Program-made: the position numbers and the translations under genes
Assembly: GCF_026240945.1 (NCBI RefSeq)
Contig: NZ_JAPFPY010000008.1
Coordinates: forward strand, 173,165-237,164
Length of the DNA: 64,000 nucleotides
Direction: 5' to 3'
Source of the DNA: Mycolicibacterium sp. J2
GTDB taxonomy: Bacteria > Actinomycetota > Actinomycetes > Mycobacteriales > Mycobacteriaceae
Notes under the pieces: model-generated
Databases searched by the model: none
What the model was told of the DNA's origin: nothing
What the model saw: the letters and a program-made list of their open reading frames with translations, nothing else
Shown: positions 42,875 through 53,765 of the stretch, in pieces
Layout of the letters: each line of letters begins with the position of its first letter
Position numbering within the stretch: the first letter of the stretch is position 1

Positions 42875-43696
42875 GTGACCGCTGAACCTCATGACGTGAC
42901 CGATTGGCAACGGCCGGCGTCGGCGCGGCTGGTCGACCCAGAAGACGACCTTCCCTCGTCGACGTACGGGGGCGATTTCGAGACGACGGCGATCCCGCGG
43001 TACGACACCAGCGGGACCGCCAAACCCGAACAGCCGAGCTATCAGCTACTCGGCGAGCCGGAACCGCTGCCCTATGCGGCGCCCAACCCCTATGCGGCGG
43101 CGCCGGTCGCACCGGCGGTTCCCACCGAGATCGAACCGCTCGACGCCGATCAGCGCATCCGCGCGGCCCGTCGGCGCGGTACGGCCGACCTGGGCCTGTT
43201 GCTGCTGCGTGCCGGGCTGGGTGCGCTGCTGGTGGTGCATGGCCTGCAGAAGGCTTTCGGCTGGTGGGGCGGCTCCGGCCTGGGCGGATTCCAGGGATCG
43301 TTGACCGAGCTGGGTTACCAGCATGCCGGTCTGATCACCTACGTCGCGGCCGGCGCGCAGATCGGTGCGGGCGTGTTGTTGGTGCTCGGGTTGTTCACCC
43401 CGCTGGCCGCCGCTGCCGCGCTCGCCTACCTGATCAACGCCCTGCTGGCGTCGATCGCCGCGAGCCCCGATCACAGTTTCGTCAGCTTCGTCGTGCCGTC
43501 CGGGCATGAACATCAGGTCACCCTCGTGCTGGTGGCCGCGGCGCTGATCCTGACCGGCCCGGGACGCTACGGGCTGGACGCCGGCCGGGGCTGGGCTCGT
43601 CGCCCGTTCGTCGGATCGTTTCTGGCGCTGCTGCTGGGCGTCGGGGTCGGCGTCGGGTTCTGGGTGCTGCTCAACGGCGCCAATCCGATCGCGTAG
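42875..43696 (+). CDS. doxX: DoxX-family membrane protein (Rv3005c-like)
   Basis: A 273-residue protein. The first 120 residues are acidic and Pro-rich, cytosolic or disordered, and are followed by four transmembrane helices of the DoxX domain (LGLLLLRAGLGALLVVHGLQKAFGWWGG and later segments). M. tuberculosis DoxX (Rv3005c) links SodA and the thiosulfate sulfurtransferase SseA in a membrane redox complex. GTG 42875 (TAEPHDVTDWQRP) matches the remembered N-terminus better than the longer frame. Confidence 0.86.
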   Translation: MTAEPHDVTDWQRPASARLVDPEDDLPSSTYGGDFETTAIPRYDTSGTAKPEQPSYQLLGEPEPLPYAAPNPYAAAPVAPAVPTEIEPLDADQRIRAARRRGTADLGLLLLRAGLGALLVVHGLQKAFGWWGGSGLGGFQGSLTELGYQHAGLITYVAAGAQIGAGVLLVLGLFTPLAAAAALAYLINALLASIAASPDHSFVSFVVPSGHEHQVTLVLVAAALILTGPGRYGLDAGRGWARRPFVGSFLALLLGVGVGVGFWVLLNGANPIA

Positions 43697-44095
43697 TCAC
43701 TCGTAGGGGTTGGGCACCCGGCCGCCGCTGGCCGCGGTCAGCAACGGCAACGTCGAGAAGGTGACCGCGGGCAGCACCAGTTCGCTGCCGTCGGTGAGCC
43801 GGGCTCGGGCCCACGAACTCTTGGTGAAGCGCAGCCCGTCGATCTGGGACCAGTCCACCGTGCGGCTGTGCAGCAGTGTGCGGGCGGTGACGTGCTCGCG
43901 TTCGGCCACCGTGCGGTACCGAATGATCGCGGCCGACAACAGGATCGGTAGGACCAGCAGCACCGCGGTATAGCTGGGCCAGGCGAAGATCAGGGCCAGC
44001 AGACCCAGGGTGAAAAAGCCCACCCCGAAATGGGCCATCGGGGAGATGCGGATGACGACATCGGTCTTCGCACGCGCGGAACTCACGCCCACCAT
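43697..44095 (-). CDS. cfp6: PH-domain membrane protein Cfp6 (Rv3004-like)
   Basis: A 132-residue protein with two hydrophobic segments (about residues 20-65), then a bacterial PH-like domain: RYRTVAEREHVTARTLL, DWSQIDGLRF, WARARLTDGSELVLPAVTF and the closing ASGGRVPNPYE. It matches Rv3004 (Cfp6, a culture-filtrate antigen). The start is ATG 44095, with an alternative GTG at 44086. It diverges from the ilvB leader. Confidence 0.85.
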   Translation of the reverse strand: MVGVSSARAKTDVVIRISPMAHFGVGFFTLGLLALIFAWPSYTAVLLVLPILLSAAIIRYRTVAEREHVTARTLLHSRTVDWSQIDGLRFTKSSWARARLTDGSELVLPAVTFSTLPLLTAASGGRVPNPYE

Positions 44096-44148
44096 CTTCG
44101 CATCGCGTTCTCCGGCCACCGCCGCCCGTCGTGCTCGGCTGGGGCAAT

Positions 44149-44178
44149 TTGACCTTTGACCAGTACGCGGGCTACCGT
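44149..44178 (+). promoter_or_regulatory. ilvBNC promoter
   Basis: TTGACC (44149-44154) and TACCGT (44173-44178) are separated by 18 nt, matching -35 and TAnnnT -10 elements. The leader-peptide ATG begins 8 nt after the -10 hexamer, so the leader peptide may be translated from a leaderless end. Confidence 0.6.
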
Positions 44179-44186
44179 CGGTTGTT

Positions 44187-44258
44187 ATGCAGACCCCCGA
44201 GATTCTCGTAGTACTTGGTTGGCGCGTTGATGCCGCGCTAGCCCTCACTCGGGCATAG
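44187..44258 (+). CDS. ilvB leader peptide
   Basis: A 23-residue peptide from ATG 44187 to TAG 44256-44258. It contains the run EILVVLGW, then VDAALAL, so it is loaded with Ile, Leu, Val and Ala codons, the products of the downstream pathway. Its 3' half forms one arm of a long hairpin, and a terminator follows. It is the sensing element of a translation-dependent attenuator. Confidence 0.85.
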   Translation: MQTPEILVVLGWRVDAALALTRA

Positions 44259-44315
44259 CACACAGCATCGACGCGCCAACCCTCGTACAGCGGCTCCCGC
44301 TGACGGGGGTTTTTT
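44217..44315 (+). terminator. ilvB attenuator: long hairpin plus terminator
   Basis: The 17-nt arm 44217-44233 pairs with 44265-44281, perfectly apart from one G-U. A second hairpin uses 44278-44293 and 44297-44311, with one wobble and a bulged A, and ends in TTTTTT at 44310-44315. The two hairpins share 44278-44281. The first arm lies inside the leader-peptide codons, so ribosome position can decide which structure forms. Confidence 0.85.
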
Positions 44316-44384
44316 GTTTGCCCTGATGTCAGACCAGCACTTCCCCAACCGATCCCATCCCAACCCCGAGACGAAGAGGACACC

Positions 44385-46241
44385 GTGAGCGCTCCCACCA
44401 CGCGGCCCCCCGAATCCGCCCAGCGCGCGAATGCCCAGGTGGCGCCGGCCAAGACGGCGCCCCAGGCCAAACATGTTGCGCCCGTTGAACTTACCGGCGC
44501 CCAGTCGGTTGTTCGCTCCCTGGAGGAGATCGGCGTCGAGGTGATCTTCGGGATCCCCGGTGGGGCGGTGCTGCCGGTGTACGACCCGCTCTACGACTCG
44601 CAGAAGCTGCGCCACGTGCTGGTCCGGCACGAGCAGGGTGCCGGGCACGCCGCCAGTGGATACGCCCATGCCACGGGCAAGGTCGGTGTGATGATGGCCA
44701 CCTCGGGTCCGGGTGCCACCAACCTGGTCACCCCGCTGGCCGACGCGCAGATGGACTCCATCCCGGTCGTCGCCATCACCGGGCAGGTCGGGCGCGGCCT
44801 GATCGGCACCGACGCCTTCCAAGAAGCCGACATCACCGGCATGACGATGCCGATCACCAAGCACAACTTCTTGGTGCGCGACGGCGACGACATCCCGCGG
44901 GTGATCGCCGAGGCGTTCCACATCGCCCAGTCCGGTCGGCCCGGCGCGGTGCTCGTCGACATCCCCAAGGACATCCTGCAGGGCCAGTGCACCTTCTCCT
45001 GGCCGCCGGTGATGGATCTGCCCGGCTACAAGCCGAACACCAAGCCGCACAGCCGGCAGATCCGCGAGGCCGCCAAGCTGATCGCCGAATCACGCAAGCC
45101 GGTGCTCTATGTCGGTGGCGGCGTCATCCGCGGTGAGGCGACCGCCGAGCTGATGGACCTGGCCGAACTGACCGGCATCCCGGTGGTCACCACCCTGATG
45201 GCGCGCGGCGCGTTCCCGGACAGCCACCCGCAGCACATGGGTATGCCGGGCATGCACGGCTCCGTCTCCGCGGTCGCCGCACTGCAGAAGAGCGATCTGC
45301 TGATCGCCCTGGGCACCCGCTTCGACGACCGCGTCACCGGCAAGCTGGAATCCTTCGCGCCCGACGCCAAGGTCATCCACGCCGATATCGACCCGGCCGA
45401 GATCGGCAAGAACCGGCACGCCGACGTGCCGATCGTCGGGGACGTCCGCAACGTCATCAGCGACCTGCTCGAGGTGCTGCGCCGCGAGGGCACCACCGCC
45501 GCGTCGCTGAAGCTGGACAGCTGGTGGGAGTACCTGTCCAGCATCAAGGCGACCTACCCGCTGAGCTACGGCCCGCAGAGTGACGGCAGCCTGAGCCCCG
45601 AGTTCGTCATCGAGAAGTTGGGCCAGATCGCCGGGCCCGAGGCGCTCTACGTCGCGGGCGTGGGCCAGCACCAGATGTGGGCCGCCCAGTTCGTCAAGTA
45701 CGAGAATCCCAAGACGTGGCTGAACTCCGGCGGTCTGGGCACCATGGGCTTCGCCATCCCGGCGGCCATGGGCGCCAAGTTCGCCAGGCCCGAGGCCGAG
45801 GTGTGGGCGATCGACGGTGACGGTTGCTTCCAGATGACCAATCAGGAATTGGCCACCTGCGCCATCGAGGGCGCGCCGATCAAGGTGGCGCTGATCAACA
45901 ATGGCAACCTCGGCATGGTGCGGCAGTGGCAGACGCTGTTCTACGAGGAGCGCTACAGCCAGACCAACCTGTCGACGCACAGCCACCGGATCCCGGATTT
46001 CGTGAAGCTCGCCGAGGCGCTGGGTTGTGTCGGATTGCGTTGTGAGCGAGCAGAAGATGTCGAGGACGTGATCAACCAGGCGCGGGCCATCAACGATCGT
46101 CCGGTGGTCATCGACTTCATCGTCGGCGCCGACGCGCAGGTGTGGCCGATGGTTGCCGCCGGCACCAGCAACGACGAAATCCAGGCCGCACGAGGCATCC
46201 GGCCGCTGTTCGACGACGAAGGAAACGAGGGACACGCGTGA
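44385..46241 (+). CDS. ilvB: Acetolactate synthase large subunit
   Basis: A 618-residue TPP enzyme. The catalytic Glu lies in [21 protein letters not shown] motifs include [12 protein letters not shown] and [12 protein letters not shown], and the N-terminal 35 residues are an Ala/Pro-rich extension. It condenses pyruvate to acetolactate, or with 2-ketobutyrate, as the first common step to Val, Leu and Ile. GTG 44385 overlaps no gene; AAGAGGACACC precedes it. Its stop overlaps ilvN. Confidence 0.96.
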   Translation: MSAPTTRPPESAQRANAQVAPAKTAPQAKHVAPVELTGAQSVVRSLEEIGVEVIFGIPGGAVLPVYDPLYDSQKLRHVLVRHEQGAGHAASGYAHATGKVGVMMATSGPGATNLVTPLADAQMDSIPVVAITGQVGRGLIGTDAFQEADITGMTMPITKHNFLVRDGDDIPRVIAEAFHIAQSGRPGAVLVDIPKDILQGQCTFSWPPVMDLPGYKPNTKPHSRQIREAAKLIAESRKPVLYVGGGVIRGEATAELMDLAELTGIPVVTTLMARGAFPDSHPQHMGMPGMHGSVSAVAALQKSDLLIALGTRFDDRVTGKLESFAPDAKVIHADIDPAEIGKNRHADVPIVGDVRNVISDLLEVLRREGTTAASLKLDSWWEYLSSIKATYPLSYGPQSDGSLSPEFVIEKLGQIAGPEALYVAGVGQHQMWAAQFVKYENPKTWLNSGGLGTMGFAIPAAMGAKFARPEAEVWAIDGDGCFQMTNQELATCAIEGAPIKVALINNGNLGMVRQWQTLFYEERYSQTNLSTHSHRIPDFVKLAEALGCVGLRCERAEDVEDVINQARAINDRPVVIDFIVGADAQVWPMVAAGTSNDEIQAARGIRPLFDDEGNEGHA

Positions 46242-46744
46242 GCGCAACGACCCACACCCTGAGCGTCCTCGTCGAGGACAAACCCGGTGTCCTGGCCCGG
46301 GTCGCGTCGCTGTTCTCGCGGCGCGGGTTCAACATCCAGAGTCTGGCCGTCGGTGCCACCGAGCAGAAGCACCTGTCCCGGATGACCATCGTCGTGCAGG
46401 TCGAGGACTTCCCGCTGGAGCAGGTCACCAAGCAGCTCAACAAGCTCATCAACGTCATCAAGATCGTCGAGCAGGACGAGGAGCAGTCGGTCTCCCGTGA
46501 GCTCGCGCTGATCAAGGTGCGCACCGATGCGGCCACCCGCAGCCAGGTGATCGAGGCGGTGAACCTGTTCCGTGCCAAGGTGGTGGACGTGTCCACCGAG
46601 TCCCTGACGATCGAGGCCACCGGCACCCCTGCCAAACTGGAGGCGTTTTTGCGGGTGCTGGAGCCGTACGGGATCCGTGAGATCGTGCAGTCCGGCATTG
46701 TGTCCCTGTCGCGCGGTCCGCGCGGTATCGGTACCGCCAAATAG
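46238..46744 (+). CDS. ilvN: Acetolactate synthase small (regulatory) subunit
   Basis: A 168-residue protein. The N-terminal ACT domain ([29 protein letters not shown]) binds valine for feedback, and the C-terminal ACT-like domain contains [17 protein letters not shown]. It activates IlvB. GTG 46238 overlaps the ilvB stop by 4 nt. Confidence 0.96.
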   Translation: MSATTHTLSVLVEDKPGVLARVASLFSRRGFNIQSLAVGATEQKHLSRMTIVVQVEDFPLEQVTKQLNKLINVIKIVEQDEEQSVSRELALIKVRTDAATRSQVIEAVNLFRAKVVDVSTESLTIEATGTPAKLEAFLRVLEPYGIREIVQSGIVSLSRGPRGIGTAK

Positions 46745-47797
<1,053 letters not shown>

Positions 47798-47804
47798 TTT
47801 TCCT

Positions 47805-47857
47805 GCGATTTGTGGAGTCTCACCCGTAACCATTACGGGTGAGACTCCACAAATCGC
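47805..47857. repeat. Perfect 25-bp inverted repeat after ilvC
   Basis: Arms 47805-47829 and 47833-47857 are perfect reverse complements around a CCA loop. It separates convergent ilvC from a minus-strand hypothetical gene, whose stop codon begins on its last base. A bidirectional terminator is plausible but no T-run follows on either side. Confidence 0.85.
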
Positions 47858-48282
47858 TATGGGGTGGCCTCGTGCCCGTCGCGGCCCGTGGTACGACGGG
47901 TTGCTTTCATCTCGGCCTCGAACACGTGGCGCCGGCCGTCCATCAGCTCGTCGCGGACCCGTTTCTCGTGGTCGCGCAACCGTTGCCAGTAGTCGTCGTC
48001 GAATTCCTCGACCACTTGGAACGTCCAGCGGCCGCGGATGACGTTGCGGCCGACCATATCGGTGTTCAGCCGCTCGGCAATCTCGGGGTGCCCGGCGCTG
48101 CGCAGGGCCTCGGCGGCCTCGCCGAGCAGCAGGTCGGCATGGCCCATCAGCTGGTGGAACGAATAGAGGTGTCCCCGCGCCCGCTCGACGTACTCCAGGG
48201 CCTCGGACACCTTGCCGACGGCTTCGACGGTCTCGTCGCTGACGCCGGTCGGGCGGGCGTGCGCGTCGTCCAGCTTCGTCAT
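47857..48282 (-). CDS. Conserved hypothetical protein, helical
   Basis: A 141-residue charged protein, mainly predicted helical (VSEALEYVERARGHLYSFHQLMGHADLLLGEAAEAL-like heptad content). It continues with RGRWTFQVVEEFDDDYW and ends in a basic tail. There is no signal peptide. Its ATG overlaps the stop of the upstream DUF2945 gene, indicating an operon. Family not recognised; function unknown. Confidence 0.7.
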   Translation of the reverse strand: MTKLDDAHARPTGVSDETVEAVGKVSEALEYVERARGHLYSFHQLMGHADLLLGEAAEALRSAGHPEIAERLNTDMVGRNVIRGRWTFQVVEEFDDDYWQRLRDHEKRVRDELMDGRRHVFEAEMKATRRTTGRDGHEATP

Positions 48283-48494
48283 GACGTCCGCTTCTTCAGC
48301 GCATCGGGTTTGTGCACGGCCTCGCGACCGGACTTGTCACTGCGCACCAGGTACTGCGGATCGTCGGAGTCGGCCCTGACCTGACGCCCGGCCGCCTCGG
48401 TGTCGGAGGTGATCTTCTTCTGTACCGTGCCGGGCACCGTGGTCCCGTGGCTGCGCCACGACACCTTGTCACCTTTGTGCAAGTCATCACTCAT
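48279..48494 (-). CDS. DUF2945 / hypervirulence-associated TUDOR-domain protein
   Basis: A 71-residue basic protein: HKGDKVSWRSHGTTVPGTVQKKIT, then YLVRSDKSGREAVHKPDALKK. This is the short beta-barrel DUF2945 family seen in many soil bacteria. ATG 48494 gives the family length; the longer upstream frame is low-complexity. It is coupled to the next hypothetical gene by an ATGA overlap. Role unknown, possibly stress-related. Confidence 0.78.
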   Translation of the reverse strand: MSDDLHKGDKVSWRSHGTTVPGTVQKKITSDTEAAGRQVRADSDDPQYLVRSDKSGREAVHKPDALKKRTS

Positions 48495-48526
48495 ACCGCC
48501 CGATATACCCACAAATCCGGTGGGAC

Positions 48527-49954
48527 TCACGGGGCCAGGGCCGGCAGCCGCCGGATCCCGAATTCCCTTCTGAGTACGGTGCGCGCGGCGTAGTACCCGG
48601 CCATCCCGTGTACGCCGCCGCCGGGCGGGGTGGCAGACGAACACAGATACGCCTTGGGGATCGGCGTGCTCCACGGATCCAGCCGCGGCGTGGGGCCGGC
48701 CAGCGCGCTGAGCATGTTGTTACCGCCCACCCCGATATCACCGCCGACCAGATTGGCGTTGTGGTCGGCCAATCGCGACGCCGGCACGCTGCGCGCCGCG
48801 ACGACGATATCGCGGAAACCGGGGGCGAATCGTTCGAAGATTGCGGTCACGGTCTCGGCCATGTCCCGCGAAGAGCCGTGCGGCACATGCGCATACGTCC
48901 ACAACGGACGCCGGCCGCCGCTGTCCACCCGGCTCGGGTCGGCCAGGTGCGGTAGCGCGGCCAGCACCATCGGCCATTCGGCGTGCCGACCGGCGGCGAT
49001 CTCCGCCTCGGCCAGCGCCATCGCGTCCCGGTCACCGCCCAGATGCAACGTCGGCGCGAGCGCCAACCGGGGATCGGCCCAGGGGATCTCATCGGCCAAC
49101 ACGAAATCGACCTTGGCCACCCCTGGGCCGTAGCGGTAACGGTGCAGGGCGCGGGCGTACCCCGACGGCAGGGCGTCACCATAGATGGCCAGCAGGGCAG
49201 TGGGGGCGGTGTCGTAGACCACCACTCCGCCCGGCGGCGCGGTCACCTCGGTGCCGAGCACCAGCTCGCCACCGTGATCGAGCAGGTCGGCCAGCAGCGC
49301 GTCGACGACGGCCCGTGATCCGCCGACCGGGATAGGCCAGCCCACGGCGTGTCCGAGGGTGGCCAGCATCAGGCCGGCGCCGCTGGACACCAGCGATGGC
49401 ATTTGTGAAATGGTATGTGCCGCAACACCACTGAACAATGCCCTGGCGTCGTCGCCACGCAGGGCGCCCCACAGCGGGCTGCCCTGCACCAGCAGGCGCG
49501 GTCCGACTTTCAGCGCGGCCGACACCGGCGGGACCGACCGTTTGTCGCCGAGGATGAGCCGCACCACGGCATCGGCGTCCTCGACGAGGGGGCCGAGCAG
49601 GCGCCGCCAGGAGGTGCCGTCCTCGAGTTCGGCGCAGGTGCGGGCGATATCTCGATACCCGATGGCGGCCGGCCGGCCGGGTAGCGGGTTGGCATAGGAG
49701 ATGTCCGGGACGGCCAGCTGTACCCCGCGTGCGGTCAGGTCGTAGTCGGCGAAGAACGGCGATGCCAGCGCCAACGGATGCACGGCCGAGCAGATGTCGT
49801 GGCGGATGTCGGGGTACTCGGGGTCGGGCAGGGTGCGCGCGCCGCCGCCAGGGGTGGGTTGGGCCTCGATGACCCGCACCGCCAGTCCGGCGCGGGCCAG
49901 GATCACGGCGGCGGTCAGTCCGTTGGGTCCGCTTCCGACGACGGTGACGTCCAT
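48527..49954 (-). CDS. FAD-dependent oxidoreductase, phytoene desaturase-like (Rv2997-like)
   Basis: A 475-residue flavoprotein. The dinucleotide motif VVGSGPNGLTAAVILARAG is at the N-terminus with EAQPTPGGGARTL after it. The C-terminal FAD motif region contains LCSSATPPGGGVHGMAGYYAA. This matches the phytoene-desaturase/all-trans-retinol-saturase-like group and the Rv2997 position. Substrate unknown; no carotenoid genes are adjacent. Confidence 0.85.
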   Translation of the reverse strand: MDVTVVGSGPNGLTAAVILARAGLAVRVIEAQPTPGGGARTLPDPEYPDIRHDICSAVHPLALASPFFADYDLTARGVQLAVPDISYANPLPGRPAAIGYRDIARTCAELEDGTSWRRLLGPLVEDADAVVRLILGDKRSVPPVSAALKVGPRLLVQGSPLWGALRGDDARALFSGVAAHTISQMPSLVSSGAGLMLATLGHAVGWPIPVGGSRAVVDALLADLLDHGGELVLGTEVTAPPGGVVVYDTAPTALLAIYGDALPSGYARALHRYRYGPGVAKVDFVLADEIPWADPRLALAPTLHLGGDRDAMALAEAEIAAGRHAEWPMVLAALPHLADPSRVDSGGRRPLWTYAHVPHGSSRDMAETVTAIFERFAPGFRDIVVAARSVPASRLADHNANLVGGDIGVGGNNMLSALAGPTPRLDPWSTPIPKAYLCSSATPPGGGVHGMAGYYAARTVLRREFGIRRLPALAP

Positions 49955-50003
49955 GAGCCCATCCTGGGGGAACGCCCGGTGTTTCGTCGAGATTGCCGCC
50001 CAC

Positions 50004-50009
50004 TATCCT
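50004..50009 (+). promoter_or_regulatory. Predicted -10 hexamer TATCCT for serA
   Basis: TATCCT ends 6 nt before the serA GTG at 50016, consistent with a leaderless transcript. Confidence 0.42.
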
Positions 50010-50015
50010 GACCGC

Positions 50016-51611
50016 GTGAGTCTTCCCGTTGTACTGATCGCCGACAAGCTCGCCGAATCGACCGTCGCCGCTCTCGGCGACCAGGTCGAGGTCCGCTGGG
50101 TGGACGGTCCGGACCGCCCGAAGCTGCTGGAAGCGGTCGCCGACGCCGACGCGCTGCTGGTCCGGTCGGCCACCACCGTCGACGCCGAGGTGCTGGCCGC
50201 GGCGCCCAAGCTCAAGATCGTGGCCCGCGCCGGGGTGGGCCTGGACAACGTCGACGTCGACGCCGCCACCGCCCGCGGGGTGCTCGTCGTCAACGCGCCG
50301 ACCTCCAACATCCACAGCGCCGCCGAGCACGCGCTGGCGCTGCTGCTGTCGGCGGCGCGACAGATCCCGGCCGCCGACGCCACCCTGCGCGAGCACACGT
50401 GGAAGCGGTCGTCGTTCTCGGGCACCGAGATCTTCGGCAAGACCGTCGGGGTGGTCGGGCTCGGCCGGATCGGCCAGCTGGTCGCGGCGCGGCTGGCGGC
50501 GTTCGGCGCCCACATCGTCGCCTATGACCCCTATGTCTCCCAGGCCCGCGCCGCCCAGCTGGGCATCGAGCTGCTGAGCCTCGACGAGCTGCTGGGCCGC
50601 GCCGATTTCATCTCGGTGCACCTGCCCAAGACCAAGGAGACCGCCGGGCTGATCGGCAAGGAGAACCTGGCCAAGACCAAACCCGGGGTGATCATCGTCA
50701 ACGCGGCCCGCGGCGGCCTGATCGACGAGCAGGCGTTGGCCGACGCGATCACCAGCGGCCACGTACGGGCCGCAGGCTTGGACGTGTTCGCCACCGAGCC
50801 GTGCACCGACAGCCCGCTGTTCGAGCTGCCACAGGTGGTCGTCACCCCCCACCTGGGTGCGTCCACCGCTGAGGCGCAGGACCGCGCGGGCACCGACGTG
50901 GCCGCCAGCGTGAAGCTGGCGCTGGCCGGCGAGTTCGTGCCCGATGCCGTCAACGTCGGTGGGGGAGCTGTCAGCGAGGAGGTGGCGCCCTGGCTGGATC
51001 TGGTGCGCAAGCTGGGCCTGCTGGTCGGCTCGCTGGCCGGCGCCGCCCCCGTGTCACTGACCGTCCAGGTCCGCGGTGAGTTGGCCGCCGGTGGCACCGA
51101 AGACGTTGGCATTCTGAAACTCTCGGCGCTGCGGGGCTTGTTCTCGGCCGTGGTCGACGAGCAGGTGACCTTCGTCAACGCACCGGCGTTGGCCAAGGAC
51201 CGCGGTGTCACCGCTGAGCTCACCACCGCCAGCGAGAGCCCCAACCACCGCAGCGTGGTCGACGTGCGTGCGGTCTACGCCGACGGCGGGTCGCTGAACG
51301 TCGCCGGCACGCTGTCCGGGCCGCAGCTGGTGCAGAAGATCGTCCAGATCAACGGCCGCAACCTGGATCTGCGCGCCGAGGGCTACAACCTGGTGGTCAA
51401 TTACAGCGACCAGCCCGGCGCGCTCGGCAAGATCGGCACCCTGCTCGGCGGCGCCGACGTGAACATCCTGGCCGCCCAGATGAGCCAGGACGCCGGCGGT
51501 GACAGCGCCACCGTCATGCTGCGCCTGGATACCGACGTCCCCGAAAACGTGCGCGCCGCCATCGCCGCTGCGGTCGGTGCCACCACATTGGAAGTGGTTG
51601 ACCTGTCGTGA
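50016..51611 (+). CDS. serA: D-3-phosphoglycerate dehydrogenase (type I)
   Basis: A 531-residue enzyme with substrate and NAD domains ([16 protein letters not shown]; catalytic Arg in ARAGVG and RGGLIDE regions; HLGAST for the catalytic His). An allosteric substrate-binding domain follows, then a C-terminal ACT domain ([21 protein letters not shown]). Type I architecture binds serine for feedback. It catalyses the first step of serine synthesis. GTG 50016 fits the -10 spacing. leuB follows with an overlapping start. Confidence 0.95.
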   Translation: MSLPVVLIADKLAESTVAALGDQVEVRWVDGPDRPKLLEAVADADALLVRSATTVDAEVLAAAPKLKIVARAGVGLDNVDVDAATARGVLVVNAPTSNIHSAAEHALALLLSAARQIPAADATLREHTWKRSSFSGTEIFGKTVGVVGLGRIGQLVAARLAAFGAHIVAYDPYVSQARAAQLGIELLSLDELLGRADFISVHLPKTKETAGLIGKENLAKTKPGVIIVNAARGGLIDEQALADAITSGHVRAAGLDVFATEPCTDSPLFELPQVVVTPHLGASTAEAQDRAGTDVAASVKLALAGEFVPDAVNVGGGAVSEEVAPWLDLVRKLGLLVGSLAGAAPVSLTVQVRGELAAGGTEDVGILKLSALRGLFSAVVDEQVTFVNAPALAKDRGVTAELTTASESPNHRSVVDVRAVYADGGSLNVAGTLSGPQLVQKIVQINGRNLDLRAEGYNLVVNYSDQPGALGKIGTLLGGADVNILAAQMSQDAGGDSATVMLRLDTDVPENVRAAIAAAVGATTLEVVDLS

Positions 51612-52636
51612 CTTCGACTCCCCTGAACAAGCTGGCCGTCATCGCCGGCGACGGCATCGGTCCCGAGGTCATCACCGAGGCGCTGCGGGTGCTCGACACG
51701 GTGCTGCCCGGCGTCGATCGCACCGAGTACGACCTGGGTGCCCGCCGCTACCACGCCACCGGTGAACTGCTGAACGAGCAGACCATCGAGGAACTGCGCG
51801 GCTACGACGCCATCCTGCTCGGTGCCATCGGCGATCCGTCGGTGCCCAGCGGTGTGCTGGAGCGCGGGCTGCTGCTGAAATTGCGCTTCGCCCTTGATCA
51901 TCACGTCAACCTGCGGCCCGGTCGGCTGTACCCGGGTGTCACCAGCCCGCTGTCGGGGGTGACCGGCATCGACTTCGTCGTCGTACGCGAAGGCACCGAG
52001 GGGCCCTACACCGGTAACGGCGGCGCACTGCGCGTCGGCACCCCGCATGAGGTGGCCACCGAGGTCAGCGTGAACACCGCGTTCGGGGTGGAGCGCGTGG
52101 TGCGGGATGCGTTCGCGCGTGCCCAGGCCCGCCGTAAGCACCTGACGCTGGTGCACAAGACCAACGTGCTGACCTTCGCCGGCAGCCTGTGGTCGCGCAT
52201 CGTCGCCGAGGTCGGAACGGAGTACCCCGACGTCGAGGTCGCCTATCAGCACATCGACGCGGCCACCATCCACATGGTCACCGACCCGGGCCGGTTCGAC
52301 GTCATCGTCACCGACAACCTGTTCGGCGACATCATCACCGACCTGTCGGCTGCGGTGTGCGGTGGGATCGGATTGGCCGCCAGCGGCAATATCGACGCGA
52401 CGCGCACCAACCCCTCGATGTTCGAGCCGGTGCACGGTAGTGCGCCCGATATCGCCGGGCAGGGGATCGCCGATCCGACCGCCGCGGTGATGAGTGTGGC
52501 CCTGCTGCTGGCTCATCTGGGTGAAGCCGACGCGGCAGCCCGGGTGGACAAGGCGGTTGCCGAGCACCTGGCGACCCGCGGCGATGCGAAGCTGTCGACC
52601 AGTGCGGTCGGCGACCGGATCCTCGCGCTGCTGTAG
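51608..52636 (+). CDS. leuB: 3-isopropylmalate dehydrogenase
   Basis: A 342-residue isocitrate/isopropylmalate dehydrogenase family enzyme: [61 protein letters not shown] and [20 protein letters not shown]. It carries out the oxidative decarboxylation step of leucine synthesis. GTG 51608 overlaps the serA stop, so serine and leucine genes are coupled here. Confidence 0.95.
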   Translation: MTSTPLNKLAVIAGDGIGPEVITEALRVLDTVLPGVDRTEYDLGARRYHATGELLNEQTIEELRGYDAILLGAIGDPSVPSGVLERGLLLKLRFALDHHVNLRPGRLYPGVTSPLSGVTGIDFVVVREGTEGPYTGNGGALRVGTPHEVATEVSVNTAFGVERVVRDAFARAQARRKHLTLVHKTNVLTFAGSLWSRIVAEVGTEYPDVEVAYQHIDAATIHMVTDPGRFDVIVTDNLFGDIITDLSAAVCGGIGLAASGNIDATRTNPSMFEPVHGSAPDIAGQGIADPTAAVMSVALLLAHLGEADAAARVDKAVAEHLATRGDAKLSTSAVGDRILALL

Positions 52637-52641
52637 TCGCC

Positions 52642-53226
52642 ATGGGCGCCGTCGCGACGCTGCGCCGGCAGTGCTGGCTGTTCGCGATCGGGTCGGCCTT
52701 TTTCGCCACGGCGACCGTCCCGGGATTTTCCGCGCTGGCCGGCTCCGGGGCGGCGAACGCGTTGTGTTTCGTCGGATCCTGGTTCTTCACCACCGCCGCC
52801 TGGATGCAGTTGCGGCTGTCCGACGACGGTGTGCCGTGGTGGTCCTCGGCCGTGCAGTTCGCCGGTACCGTGCTGTTCAACGTCAGTACCGGTGCGGCGG
52901 TGTGGGCGCACACGGTGCTCGGGGAGCGCCGTTATGTGTGGGCCCCGGACGCCACCGGGTCCGTGGCGTTCCTGATCTCGGGTGTGCTCGGTGTCGTGGT
53001 GGTCGGCTGGTGGGCGCCCAAATCGGTTGACTGGCAGGCGGAGTGGATCAACCTGGCCGGTTGCGTCGCATTCGGGGTGTCGGCGTTGGCGGCGTTCGTC
53101 ACGAAGGCCGGGGCGACGGTGGATGCTCCGCTGGCCAATCTCGGTACGTTCTTCGGGGCGCTGTGTTTCCTGGTGGCGGCGCTGCTGATCCTGCCGGGTA
53201 AGCAGGATCAGCAGCGCGCGACCTAG
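52642..53226 (+). CDS. Conserved integral membrane protein
   Basis: A 194-residue protein with about six hydrophobic helices: [82 protein letters not shown] and [15 protein letters not shown]. The [19 protein letters not shown] block recalls YrhK-like proteins of unknown function. It starts 5 nt after leuB and overlaps convergent ahpD by 4 nt. Not present at this place in M. tuberculosis, so part of the accessory stretch. Confidence 0.72.
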   Translation: MGAVATLRRQCWLFAIGSAFFATATVPGFSALAGSGAANALCFVGSWFFTTAAWMQLRLSDDGVPWWSSAVQFAGTVLFNVSTGAAVWAHTVLGERRYVWAPDATGSVAFLISGVLGVVVVGWWAPKSVDWQAEWINLAGCVAFGVSALAAFVTKAGATVDAPLANLGTFFGALCFLVAALLILPGKQDQQRAT

Positions 53227-53756
53227 ACTGCCGCGAGCGCGTCGGTCGTCGCCAACGCCTGCGCCACTCCGGAGATGATGGCGGCCAGCCGGATCGCCTC
53301 GAAGATGACGGTGCGGTCGACCCCGGCATCGCGCAGCACGGTCTCGTGCGCGGCCAGGCAATGCCCGCAGCCGTTGATCGCCGAGACGGCCAGCGACCAC
53401 AGCTCGAAATCCTCTTTGGCCACACCGGGATTGGCGATGATGTTCATCCGCAATCCGGCCCGCAGATCGTCGTAGCGTCCGTCGAGCTGGCCCTTGGTGC
53501 GGTAGAACACGTTGTTCATGCCCATGATCGCCGCGGCGCCCAGTGCAGCGTGGTAGGCCTCCTCGGACAGCACGTCGAGCGCGTCCTCGGAGATCTCGCG
53601 GAGCAGTCGCCGTGATTTCGTCGCGGCGGCCGTCGCGACGAAGGCCCCCCACAGCTGTTGTTCGGACAGCTCGGTGCTGCGGGCGATGCTGCCGAGGTTG
53701 AGCTTGAGATCCTTGGCGTACTCGGGTAGCGCCTCTTTGATGTTGTCGATACTCAT
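53223..53756 (-). CDS. ahpD: Alkyl hydroperoxide reductase AhpD
   Basis: A 177-residue AhpD with the full active site: C130 and C133 in GCGHC, H137, and E118 in EDFELW. It reduces AhpC through lipoamide-type disulfide exchange linked to dihydrolipoamide dehydrogenase and SucB. It lies 9 nt downstream of ahpC in one operon. In M. tuberculosis ahpCD is at Rv2428-Rv2429, so its position next to leuB is unusual. Confidence 0.95.
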   Translation of the reverse strand: MSIDNIKEALPEYAKDLKLNLGSIARSTELSEQQLWGAFVATAAATKSRRLLREISEDALDVLSEEAYHAALGAAAIMGMNNVFYRTKGQLDGRYDDLRAGLRMNIIANPGVAKEDFELWSLAVSAINGCGHCLAAHETVLRDAGVDRTVIFEAIRLAAIISGVAQALATTDALAAV

Positions 53757-53765
53757 CGCGATACC

